From Basidiobolus ranarum (Eukaryota > Basidiobolomycota > Basidiobolomycetes > Basidiobolales): a DNA stretch of 20,895 nucleotides. A program made the translations under genes and the position numbers. The stretch covers positions 1 through 20,895 of the forward strand of contig JASJQH010007094.1 of assembly GCA_040143965.1 (NCBI GenBank), written 5' to 3'. Shown in pieces: positions 1 through 9,237 of this stretch; position 1 is the first letter of the stretch; each line of letters starts with the position of its first letter. Under the pieces are notes generated by a model that was not told the origin of the DNA, made no database searches, and was given only the letters and a program-made list of their open reading frames with translations.

Positions 1-190
1 CTATTTGGTGACCAGCGTCATAAGTCTGCTTAAGGAAATGTCCAATATGACTTTGGGCAACTTGAGATCCCAAGACAAAGAAAGTAGCCTTCACATGTGA
101 TACTGGTATAGCTGATATAATGCAAATATAGGATGAACATGGTGAATCGAGCCCTTCCATGGTTAGTGCTTCTAAGCACTCACTTGTTAC
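1..190 (-). pseudogene. Polysaccharide (chitin) deacetylase-like fragment, cut by window edge
   Basis: An open minus-strand frame runs from about 190 to the window edge. Its last third reads HVKATFFVLGSQ and then YDAGHQI, the second conserved block of NodB-type polysaccharide deacetylases (KATFFV...GH.I.NHT), which remove acetyl groups from chitin or related polymers. About 20 residues earlier, where the family has ALTFDDGP with the catalytic Asp pair, this frame has ALTMEGLDSP, so the metal-binding and catalytic motif is degraded. A stop codon lies just upstream (191-193), and I found no alternative exon with an intact DDG motif within about 300 bp. A possible in-frame start is the ATG at 160-158, but it would give no signal peptide. 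Another ATG at 526-524 opens a short signal-peptide-like frame that stops early. I infer a decayed copy. The rest of the gene lies left of the window, so a divergent live gene is not excluded. Confidence 0.55.
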
Positions 191-837
191 CTATATTGCT
201 TTTACATGCCCTCATGCGTTTGATTCTGATTAATGCTAAGTTGTCCAATCAAGATGCTATGAGTGAACAAAGGTGCTAGTTTTTGGAATTGGAGACCTTT
301 TCTCACACCGAGTATTAAGTAACGCACGTACATTCCATTGATTAGCCAAGCTTGATGATGTTCGGTAAGTTGTGTGTGACAAAGAATGACTAATTATAGT
401 AACCAAATACTCTCCATCTTAAAATCATAATCATCGAAGAAAACGAATTACTTGGGTCAAAATGGTATTAATTCGACTTCAGCATTCGATGTGATTTGCT
501 GCAACAGTTGAGTACTTGACAACCATTTTGATGGATATCTTATCTAATCAGCAATGGCCAGATTTCGAGGTCTCGTAACCTATTTACTCATCGAGACTGA
601 TGCTTTAATGGACGTAGGTTTATGCTATCGTTGGAGGCTTTTCTTTTTGTAAATTCATTTTCCTATACCAGCTAGGATATACATGTTCTGATACCTAATA
701 AAGAAATCATTTCTTAAGTTGGCATGGATTCACACACTCGGAACTCTCGTCATCAATAAGAAGTAGTCAGAAAATTTTTTCCCACCCGTCTGATTCCTAG
801 ACACCATCTATTGATATCTTGAGAGGTAATCGCACCC
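191..837. other. Intergenic, no gene seen
   Basis: No frame here looks like protein and no TATA box is obvious before the C1-THF synthase start. An AATAAA lies at 697-702 (+), but no coding sequence precedes it in the window. A perfect 10-bp inverted repeat (TCAAAATGGT at 457-466 and its complement at 522-531) encloses 55 bp; this is probably chance. Confidence 0.5.
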
Positions 838-3800
838 ATGTTACGTCTGATATATCGCACAAAATCTAGAGCTCTTTTGCCTATAACTTTAGGAGGCCTC
901 CCCACTCGTTACCCTACTTATCGTCTCCTATCGTCTCATTCCTCTTTTCGCAGTCATAATATGCCAGCTCAACTCATTGACGGAAAGAGCATTGCTCAGT
1001 ATGTTAATGTTTTCTTTTTTATAGAATAGTACATAATACTATATAGTTACTCTCAACTTTGTTTCCATTTGACTTACCTTGCTATTGTGTAAAACCTTGA
1101 TAGGTCCATCCGTACTAAACTTAAGGAAGAAACTGCCGAACTCAAGCAAAAATATTCGACTTTCAAGCCACATTTAGCCATTGTCCAAGTAGGAGAGCGT
1201 GAGGACTCATCCCTATATGTCAGACAAAAAGCAAGATGTGCCAAAGAGGTAAACTATTCACTTATTTCCACTCTGTGAGTGAGTGAAAGCTAATTATTCT
1301 TGTAGATTGATTTTGAATTTACCGACTGTAAACTACCAGATACTGTTACTCAACATGAGGTACATTCAAATTAAAACTTTCGCAGTATATGACTCAAAAA
1401 CTAATCCATTATTAGTTACTAGAGGTTGTGAACGAACTCAACAGCAACCCGGCTATCCATGGAATTTTGGTCCAACTTCCTTTACCCAAGGGCATCAACG
1501 AAATTGAGATTACCGAAGCCATTAGTCCTGAAAAAGATGTTGACGGGTATGATATATCTTTTTGTTTACCAAATCTTTCTCAATTCTAATATCTGTCATA
1601 ATCGTAGATTTCACCCTTACAACATTGGAAGACTTTCCAAGCGTAGTTGTGATCCCATGTTTTTACCTTGCACTCCTTTCGGTATTCTAGAGCTTTTGAC
1701 TCGCTCCAAAGTAGATATTTCCGGTAAGAAAGCTGTGGTGATTGGACGTAGCGACATCGTTGGCACTCCTATATTCAATATTCTTACCAACAATAACGCT
1801 ACTGCCGTTCTTTGTCACTCCAAGACTCAAAATCTACCAGAGATCGTTAAATCTGCCGATATTGTGGTAGTAGCTATTGGTCAGCCTGATTTTGTCAAAG
1901 GTGACTGGATTAAGCCCGGAGCGTTGTTATTGACGTAGGAACTAATGCTATTCCTGATCCTACCAAAAAATCGGGAATTCGTTGGACTGGTGACGTTGAT
2001 TTTGCTTCTGTATCTGAAGTAGCTTCACAAATAACCCCCGTTCCTGGAGGTGTTGGACCTATGACCGTGGCTATGCTAATGACCAATACCTTACTTAGTG
2101 CTAAGCGCTATTTGGAGAAGTCTCATGAGCGCAAGATCACCCCAATCCCTCTTGCTCTTAAAGAACCCGTACCAAGTGATATCGACATTGCTATGGCTCA
2201 GAAGCCTAAGAAAGTCAAGTACATTGCCCAAGATTTAGGTCTCTTTGAAAGCGAATACGATCTTTATGGTCAATATAAAGCCAAGATTGATCCAGCTGTA
2301 TTGGAGAGATTGAAGCATCGTAAAGATGGTAAATATGTTGTGGTAACCGGTATTACCCCTACTCCCTTGGGTGAAGGAAAATCCACAACAACTATGGGCT
2401 TAGTACAAGCTCTCGGTGCACATCTCAATAAGATAGCCTTTGCTTGTGTCAGACAACCTTCACAGGGTCCCACTTTCGGTATCAAAGGTGGTGCCGCCGG
2501 TGGTGGTTACTCCCAGGTTATTCCCATGGACGAATTTAATCTCCATCTTACTGGTGATATCCACGCAATTACCGCTGCTAATAACCTGTTGGCTGCCGCG
2601 ATTGACGCCAGAATGTTCCACGAAGCTACTCAAAGTGACAACGCTCTGTTCAACAGATTGTGTCCAGCTAAGAATGGAGTTCGCAAATTCTCTAATGTAA
2701 TGAAAACACGTCTTGAGAAGTTGGGTATTACAGGCACCGAGCCTGATGATCTAACTGCTGAAGAAAAAGCTCGTTTTGCACGACTTGACATCGATCCTGA
2801 TACCATCACTTGGCAAAGAGTGTTGGATACAAATGATCGTTTTTTGAGAAAGATTACTATTGGTCAAAACTCAACTGAAAGTGGTCATGAACGCGAAACT
2901 GGCTTTGACATTGCAGTCGCTAGTGAATGTATGGCAGTATTAGCTTTAAGCACCTCTCTAAGTGATATGCGCGAGAGATTAGGCCGTATGGTAGTAGCCT
3001 CCAGTAGATCTGGTGAGCCTGTTACTGCAGATGATATTGGCATTGGTGGTGCTTTGACTGTTTTGATGAAGGATGCCATCAAGCCTAATTTGATGCAGAC
3101 TCTTGAAGGCACACCAGTCTTCGTTCATGCTGGTCCTTTCGCCAACATAGCCCACGGAAATTCTTCCATTCTAGCCGATAGAATTGCCCTCAAGCTGGCA
3201 GGTGTTGAAGAAGGCGAAGATGATTCATCAGCTGGTTATGTCGTTACTGAAGCAGGTTTCGGTGCCGATATTGGTATGGAGAAGTTCTTTGACATCAAAT
3301 GCCGAATTTCTGGTTTAGTTCCAAATGCTGTAGTTCTTGTTGCAACAATCAAGGCATTGAAAATGCATGGCGGTGGTCCTGACGTTACTCCCGGTAAGCC
3401 TTTGCCAGATGAATATCAAAACGAAAATCTTGAACTACTTGAAAAGGGTTGCAATAACCTTGCTAAGCACATTGAAAATGCTAAGAAATTCGGAATTTCC
3501 GTTATTGTTGCGGTAAATAAGTTCAAGACCGATACTGATGCTGAAATCGAATTGGTAAAACGCTTGTCGTTGTCAGCCGGTGCTGATGATGCAGTATCCT
3601 GTAATCACTGGGCTCAGGGTGGTCTTGGTGCCGTTGACCTCGCTAACTCTGTAGTTAAAGTGTGCTCAAATACACCAGACTTCAAATTCCTTTACGATGT
3701 CAACTCAAGCATTGAACAAAAGATTGAAACCATTGCCAAAGAAATGTATGGCGCTGATGGAGTTTCCTTCTCTGACCTTGCTCGTCAAAAAGTAGAACTA

Positions 3801-4233
3801 TACGCCAAACAAGTGAGTTACTAATTTATCCAATGCCATATTAGAGTAATCTCTTACTAATCTTTAACCCCAGGGTTTCGATAATCTTCCTATTTGTATG
3901 GCCAAGACTCATTTAAGTCTTTCTCATGACCCTAAGCTCAAGGGCGTTCCTACAGGTACACAGTTATATTTCATTCAAATCATATCGACCTCTATTAACA
4001 TGGGTTTTTGAAGGATTTACTGTTCCTATTCGTGACATTCGTGCTAGTGTAGGCGCTGGTTTCCTCTATCCTCTTGTAGGTACCATGCAGACCATGCCAG
4101 GACTTCCTACTGTAAGTATATTTTGCACTATGTTGTCATATTTATCATGTTCCTAACTCGCTGTATTTAGCGCCCTTGTTTCTATGATGTGGACTTGGAT
4201 CCTGAGACTGGTAGAGTTATGGGGCTTTTCTAA
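838..4233 (+). CDS. C1-tetrahydrofolate synthase, trifunctional, eight exons
   Basis: This enzyme interconverts one-carbon tetrahydrofolates: methylene-THF dehydrogenase and methenyl-THF cyclohydrolase (N-terminal third), then formate-THF ligase. Exons read as 838-998, 1104-1248, 1306-1359, 1425-1546, 1608-3812, 3874-3955, 4014-4111 and 4171-4233. All introns are GT-AG, and the joins restore family sequence. Visible motifs are YVRQK with the catalytic Tyr and Lys, VQLPLP, EKDVDG, GRSDIVG (NADP site), [12 protein letters not shown], the ligase P-loop [29 protein letters not shown], and a C-terminus ([13 protein letters not shown]) close to the animal enzyme. Length is about 976 residues from the first ATG and 935 from the second in-frame ATG at 961. 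The first 41 residues are rich in Arg, Ser and Leu with no acidic residue, like a mitochondrial leader. One base seems missing near 1921: the exon runs into TAG at 1936, while GTT GTT ATT GAC continues the family sequence one frame over. Everything else is intact, so I suspect a sequencing or assembly error. Yeast ADE3 and MIS1 are the homologues. Confidence 0.95.
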
Positions 4234-5111
4234 TGTGCTGAGATGACTCTTGGCATCCCAACGTTTGAGTATGTCACAATACCCTACGTTAATCCTGTTA
4301 TATAGTAAATCTTTTGTTATTCAAACACAAGAATTATATCAACTTAGTTCGCAATCATTCATCAAATAATCACTGAAATATTTTGGATTTCATACATAAA
4401 CATCTTAAAACTACTCTTTCAACTTGTTCAAGTACAACAATCATATTTGGTAATTCAATGCATAGACGGGGAAAATGGAATGTCCATATATAAGCCCTCA
4501 CCTGACTTAGATTAGAATGCAGACCGAAGTAGAATCGATCTTGGATAAAGTAACAAAATGATGTAAATCTGACTGTTGTTGATTGAACTGACGCAAAGTG
4601 CTTAGCAAATATACGACTCTTCGTGAAGTTGGCATAGCGGAAGAAATTAGATAATTACTAATCGCGATAGATTATCTCGCTCGAGTTTCCTGGAAAATTT
4701 GAAATCCGAGGAGCACCTTAATAATCTTGCCCGGAACAAATTTCTTAAACAGAAGAACACGTACACTCGCTTGAATTGGACCTGATACATCCAAAAAGTT
4801 ATATGAATTTAATAAAGTAAAATATTGGTTGAACAGGTTCAGTTCCACACAATATCAGCGTGATCAAGGGTTAAGGTTGACCTCACAGAGTCATGTGAAA
4901 ATGGTGATTTTGTAATTTCTTATGTAGGACAAACCTTGCCGGTCATTGGAATATTTTCATATATATCTCACCAAGTCAGAAACGCTCTTCAAACTTGGAG
5001 AAAGTATACAACTCACTTTCATAGAATTCCTACCAAGTCACCCTCTCATTACCTCCCAATTTCTACTTGGTATATTTTATATATTTACCACCTGGCCTCG
5101 TATTGTTATAC
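4234..5111. other. Intergenic region without an intact gene
   Basis: This stretch lies between two plus-strand genes. It contains a TATA-like TATATAAG at 4487-4494 (+) with no credible gene after it, an AATAAA at 4809-4814 (+), and the minus-strand arrestin-like debris listed separately. A second TATA-like run (about 4960-4967) and an AT-rich run at 5071-5087 precede the F-box gene and could serve its promoter. Confidence 0.4.
4370..4854 (-). pseudogene. Possible relic of an arrestin-like gene
   Basis: Two minus-strand open pieces look like protein. The first (4854 down to 4672, 60 codons between stops, no ATG) contains DVSGPIQASVRVLLF and then KIIKVLLGFQIF. This is the strand pattern of arrestin N-terminal domains: a small polar turn, a hydrophobic strand, then K-I-x-V-x-L-x-G. 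The second (4486 down to 4370) contains FHFPRLCIELPN, resembling the arrestin FPF...LP..LP segment. The two are in order but separated by sequence with stops and no good splice sites. Arrestin-like proteins are trafficking adaptors abundant in early fungi. The family call is by eye and tentative; an unrelated relic or chance frames remain possible. Confidence 0.3.
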
Positions 5112-6644
5112 ATGTCTGTTCAGCTTCCCACGCCGTGCTTGCGACAGATATTCCAGTGGCTGAAATTCGATAAAGATACCTGTTATAAACTTTGCTTTGT
5201 TAACCGCCTGTGGTCGGAGGCCTCAGTTTTATATCTTTATCGGGATCCCTGGGCCTTATTAGCAAATGAAAAATTTTCGCAAACTCAGCGGAAGTTAGCT
5301 ATTACCAAATTACTCCGAACTTACCTGAGCTGTTTAGAGTATGATTCTTTTGACTCTGAAGAACTAGATGCAGTTACTACCATAGATGCGCTATGCTCTG
5401 ATATTGGTTATCTTGACCGTTTCTATCTTTTGATACAAAATTTCTTCAACCAGATGAACCCAATATTGGACGACTTAGAACTTCAAGTTGCTGTAGAAGC
5501 CTTCGAAGCTATACATTATTCAGCACTCAACCGGCCCTTCTATGATTATCTTTACTTGGCACGTACTTTTGATTTGGTTGCACTACAAGATTTTCTCCGT
5601 CTAGTCAAAGCAGATCCTTTTCCTTTTTTGAGTTTTGAATATACATCAGAAGAAGTCTTAGTAGACCAGAGATTGGCCTTGAAACTTTGGAGTGTGACTA
5701 GAAGTAGGTGCGCACCTTGCATCACTAGTCTAACTTTGAACGCTATAATCCCTTTGAAAGAGATCTTCCCAGAGCCATTAAGCTTTTATTCTTTGACACA
5801 TTTGAAGATACTATGGAAACAAGATCAAATGCCAAATCAACTGCCTGATAACCACCTAAAATTCATAGCTACATCATGCCATAATCTTGAAGTGCTACAT
5901 CTTACTGCTGAAAGTCGGTTAACTCCAATTCTTGATAAAGATATAGCCGAGGTTATCAGAAATCAACGACCAGGTTCTCTTAGAGAGTTGAAAATTTCCG
6001 GAGTAAGCGACCTTTTAACTGAAACCTTAGAGGCTCTATTAGAGCAACATCGTGGAAGTCTGACTTCATTGAAGATATCTAAGAATGACTCTGGTCGGAT
6101 TCCACTCACCAAAATCACATCTTTCCCAAATCTGAAAACTTTAGAGCTAGTGGATTGCTTCGTCAGAGATAGAGACATCGAATATATAGCAAGTCATGGG
6201 GCCCCTTTGAAGAAAATCGTTCTACGTAAATTACATCAAGTCACCTGGAGAGGTATCCGAAATTTGATTCAAAAATCCGGATTAAACTTACGAAAATTAG
6301 TAGTTCATGAAATACAAGAGCACACTATCGATTCGGAGACGGTGGCAGTGATTGCACAGAATTGTCAAAACTTGCAGCATTTTCAAATCGAAATGATTCG
6401 TATCGACAATTTCGATTTGGCTGGCCTTCTTGGTCGTTGCCATAAGTTGAAGTACTTGTCTTTTGGTGAATTGTCTAGTAACTTGCCCTCAGATGGCGAT
6501 CAGCTGGTAAATGTCATTTTAGATAATTGTCCTCTGCTGAAATATTTGTATGCTCCAGAAATGGTCACGACTGAGTCGGCACTCCAAGCTCTGTTACAAC
6601 ATCGTCAGTTAGAGAAGATATCTTTACCTACTATTCTTCTTTAA
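5112..6644 (+). CDS. F-box protein with C-terminal leucine-rich repeats
   Basis: This is an intronless protein of 510 residues. The N-terminus is an F-box (about residues 4-46: LPTPCLRQIFQWL, then a CYKLCFVNRLWSEAS helix and LYRDPW), the segment that binds Skp1 in SCF ubiquitin ligases. After a helical middle region, residues from about 210 onward form irregular leucine-rich repeats (for example NLEVLHL, SLRELKISG, SLTSLKIS, NLKTLELVDC, KLKYLSFGEL, LLKYLYAPEM), which in this class recruit the substrate. The start is the ATG at 5112, which places the F-box directly at the N-terminus; the frame is open a little further upstream but has no ATG there. The target cannot be told from sequence. F-box/LRR families are large and fast-evolving in fungi. 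The gene converges on LEU2 with about 240 bp between stops. Confidence 0.85.
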   Translation: MSVQLPTPCLRQIFQWLKFDKDTCYKLCFVNRLWSEASVLYLYRDPWALLANEKFSQTQRKLAITKLLRTYLSCLEYDSFDSEELDAVTTIDALCSDIGYLDRFYLLIQNFFNQMNPILDDLELQVAVEAFEAIHYSALNRPFYDYLYLARTFDLVALQDFLRLVKADPFPFLSFEYTSEEVLVDQRLALKLWSVTRSRCAPCITSLTLNAIIPLKEIFPEPLSFYSLTHLKILWKQDQMPNQLPDNHLKFIATSCHNLEVLHLTAESRLTPILDKDIAEVIRNQRPGSLRELKISGVSDLLTETLEALLEQHRGSLTSLKISKNDSGRIPLTKITSFPNLKTLELVDCFVRDRDIEYIASHGAPLKKIVLRKLHQVTWRGIRNLIQKSGLNLRKLVVHEIQEHTIDSETVAVIAQNCQNLQHFQIEMIRIDNFDLAGLLGRCHKLKYLSFGELSSNLPSDGDQLVNVILDNCPLLKYLYAPEMVTTESALQALLQHRQLEKISLPTILL

Positions 6645-6659
6645 ATCTTTTAATATGTA

Positions 6660-6665
6660 AATAAA
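6660..6665 (+). terminator. AATAAA polyadenylation signal of the F-box gene
   Basis: A canonical AATAAA lies 15 nt after the F-box stop codon, followed by T-rich sequence. It is plausible as the 3'-end signal, by motif only. Confidence 0.4.
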
Positions 6666-6719
6666 TTATTTCCTCATTGTAAATCAAAAGCATATCAATT
6701 TGTTTTTAATGATTTTTCA

Positions 6720-6725
6720 TTTATT
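6720..6725 (-). terminator. AATAAA polyadenylation signal of LEU2
   Basis: TTTATT on the plus strand reads AATAAA on the minus strand, 158 nt after the LEU2 stop. It lies between the convergent genes, so the two transcripts may overlap or end close together. Confidence 0.4.
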
Positions 6726-6882
6726 AATTTGGTAGTGGTTGCCAATATCGCCTGTGATGAGTGCTATGGTGAATCAAAATGGAAAGTTGGTGGGGTTTAG
6801 AATGCAAGTATCTATAAGTGTAGGAGACCTATAACGAATGTCAAGGTGTGATGGTCGTTCATGACATAGGTATCTGAGCTAA

Positions 6883-8101
6883 TCAAATGGAATCGAGTAG
6901 AGTGCTAAGAACACTGACAATTTTATCACCAACTTCAGTAGTGCCCTTCTCACCGCCAAGATCCTTGGTTCTGTAACCATATCCACCAGCCTTTGTCTCG
7001 TCCAATACCTTCTTAACTGCATTTTCAATAGCCTTAGCTTCGGCTTCCATGTTAAGAGAGTATCTCAAGAGTAGAGCAGCACTAAGGATAGTTCCAATGG
7101 GATTGGCAATTCCTTGACCTGCAATGTCAGGAGCAGAGCCATGAATAGGCTCATAAAGTCCAAGACATTTCCCTTTTCCATCAGGAAGACCACTCAAGGA
7201 AGCAGATGGCAAGAGGCCAAGGGAACCGGGAATTACGCTAGCTTCATCACTTAGAATATCACCAAACATATTTTCGGTCACAATAACGCCATTGAGAAGA
7301 CGAGGATTGCGGATCATATGCATGGCTGCAGAATCGACGAGATGATGATCTAGAGGAACGGTAGGAAATTCACTTTCAATGATCTCAGTAACGGTTTTAC
7401 GCCACAAGCGAGATGTAGCAAGAACGTTAGCTTTATCGATTGAGTGGATAGGAAGTGGGGGATTATGCTGAATTGCCAAATGCGCGGCCAAGCGCGTGAT
7501 ACGGCGGATTTCTTCAGCACTGTATGGCATTGTATCGACAGCCTGACCGTCTTCATCAGCTTCTTTTCTTTGACCGAAGTAAATTCCACCGCATAATTCA
7601 CGGATGATAATGTATTCAGTTCCTCGAACAATTTCTTCTTTGAGGGGACTTGTGGCTACCAAAGAATCACTGGCAAAGCTAACAGGACGAATATTGGCAT
7701 ATAGATCGAGAGTTTTTCTGAGATCAAGAAGACCTTGTTCAGGACGAGGAGTCAGACCTTTGGAAGGATCATTAGGATCAATGGGACGAGGCCACTGAGG
7801 GCCACCAACAGCTCCTAAAAGAATAGCATCGGCATTTTTACACGCTTCCAGAGTTTCAGCTGGGAATGGTACACCTAGATTACATAATAAATAAAATGCC
7901 AGAAGATATAGAAAAGAAGTACTAATTACCAGTAGCATCAATAGCAGCACCACCAAACTTTGCATCAGTGAATTCAAACTTCTGACCAGTTACTTGAGAA
8001 CGTTTTTCAGCAACACATTTCAAAACTTTAACAGCTTCTGTAGTGATTTCAGGGCCGATACCATCACCGGCAAGTACAACGATTTTATAAGAGTTGGTCA
8101 T
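6883..8101 (-). CDS. LEU2: 3-isopropylmalate dehydrogenase (leucine biosynthesis)
   Basis: This enzyme oxidatively decarboxylates 3-isopropylmalate to 2-oxoisocaproate with NAD, the third leucine-specific step. Two exons (8101-7930 and 7874-6883) are joined across a 55-nt GT-AG intron, giving 387 residues, close to other fungal enzymes. Recognised blocks are [13 protein letters not shown] near the N-terminus, [10 protein letters not shown] and ANIRP (substrate arginines 110 and 120), [10 protein letters not shown] (Arg149, Tyr156), [11 protein letters not shown] (Lys206), [14 protein letters not shown] (metal-binding aspartates 263 and 267), and [19 protein letters not shown] (coenzyme site). 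The start is the ATG at 8101. There is no targeting presequence, as expected for a cytosolic enzyme. It is divergent from the ILV5-type gene across a shared 1.1-kb region, which suggests joint control of branched-chain amino-acid synthesis. Confidence 0.96.
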
Positions 8102-8901
8102 ATGATATAATTTAAACAATCAAACAGTAGAAAAATAAAATCTGACTAAGGCGCTTGTTAAAGAAACTTCACCTGCTGAAGAATAATGTGAACGTGTATT
8201 GAGAGAGCTAGAACGAGTAAAGCTTATTTAAACGAATCCAAAACCCGTATCATCTGACGAATAATGACTCCCACCAGCTCAGAAGCAGGTTTTGGATAAC
8301 GTGAGGTAAGTAGCATATATGATTGATTCAGATCATGCCATAGGATATAATTCAAGGCATCTAATATATTCTTGGAGAGATATATCATCTGAATGCACAC
8401 TGAATGCGCTTCAGTGGAACAATGAGGACAAGCGATCGCCTTAAAGTTGAATTAGAGTAGTACAGCCTCGTGAACTTTAATGAGGTGACGCTTCCTTATC
8501 TGGCCTCATCGGTAGCCTTCCAGCTGAATTTGGATTGTACGTAGACATGGTTGGTAAGTAGAGGACTGACTCGGAGTGAATCACGTTCACCTATTTTCAT
8601 AAAAACCCATGTTTGGTAATAACAAACTTTGGGGCTTTGATCCTCACATGAATGCAGGTTGAATGATTTCCACTTTTTGTACTGGTAATTATCCATGGGA
8701 ATTTGGCCAGTCGTGTGAACCAAATGAAGCAATGGCATATTTTATCAAGCGCTTGAAAGTGTAATGAAGCGTAGAAACGAAGACGCGTAATGAACCGCAT
8801 ATTCGGAATGCGCTCTATATCTCAAGAGATATCGCTAAATAGTGATGAGTATTGAATCGTCATCCAGAGTGTTCAGATTGTGCATTGACTGGCTGGTGTA
8901 A

Positions 8902-8908
8902 TGACTCA
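8902..8908 (+). promoter_or_regulatory. Gcn4/Cpc1-type site TGACTCA
   Basis: TGACTCA preceded by A gives the exact consensus bound by the bZIP activator of general amino-acid control in fungi. It is 330 bp before the ILV5 start and 801 bp before the LEU2 start. The location in front of two amino-acid genes makes function plausible. A 7-mer can also occur by chance: another TGACTCA lies in an intron near 1390. Confidence 0.4.
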
Positions 8909-9162
8909 GTATTTGTACATTGACTTGTGGCCTGTGATCTTGTTGATAATCGGAAAAGTTTGCCTTAACTTCTTTGTAGTGCTTGGTGACATGAACTTGG
9001 CCCATTAGAGATTTTAGCCAATCAAGCTGCATTTTTTAGCAATATTTATTCTTATTTTGGGTCAAAGAATCGTTGGGTATCATGTGCATACAAAGTGAAT
9101 TGCATTGATTCTAATCTAAACCATTGTCAATTAATGAAACAACGCTAAAAAGTAGTGCTCCG

Positions 9163-9170
9163 TATAAATA
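9163..9170 (+). promoter_or_regulatory. TATA box of the ILV5-type gene
   Basis: TATAAATA lies 68-75 bp before the ATG at 9238 and is followed by a C/T-rich leader, the usual arrangement of a strongly expressed fungal gene. Confidence 0.6.
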
Positions 9171-9237
9171 TCCACTTTCTCCATCCTCAATCTCATCATC
9201 TTTCGGTTGCATTTTCAATTGATTTTAATCTTTCGCA

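Larger units (their letters stand above)
8102..9237. promoter_or_regulatory. Shared upstream region of divergent LEU2 and ILV5
   Basis: This 1136-bp stretch separates the start codons of two genes of one pathway. It carries three TGACTC cores: ATGACTCC at 8265-8272, TGACTCG at 8567-8573 and ATGACTCA at 8902-8908. I see no Leu3-type CCGG..CCGG palindrome. No gene is convincing in it. Two short minus-strand stretches (about 8597-8800 and 8835-9032) look mildly protein-like but match nothing I recognise. Confidence 0.55.

Noticed and set aside
457-531. 10-bp perfect inverted repeat with a 55-bp loop
   Set aside because: A repeat this short is expected by chance in 20 kb, and it has no flanking duplication or gene that would suggest a mobile element.
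1915-1925. Programmed ribosomal frameshift in the C1-THF synthase
   Set aside because: There is no X-XXY-YYZ slippery sequence, and no recoding is known in this family; a missing base is simpler.
5067-5111. Upstream extension of the F-box frame
   Set aside because: It is in frame but has no ATG; the ATG at 5112 places the F-box at the N-terminus as is usual.
4936-5173. Two overlapping plus-strand frames just before the F-box gene
   Set aside because: They overlap each other and the F-box start, resemble nothing, and their length is expected by chance.
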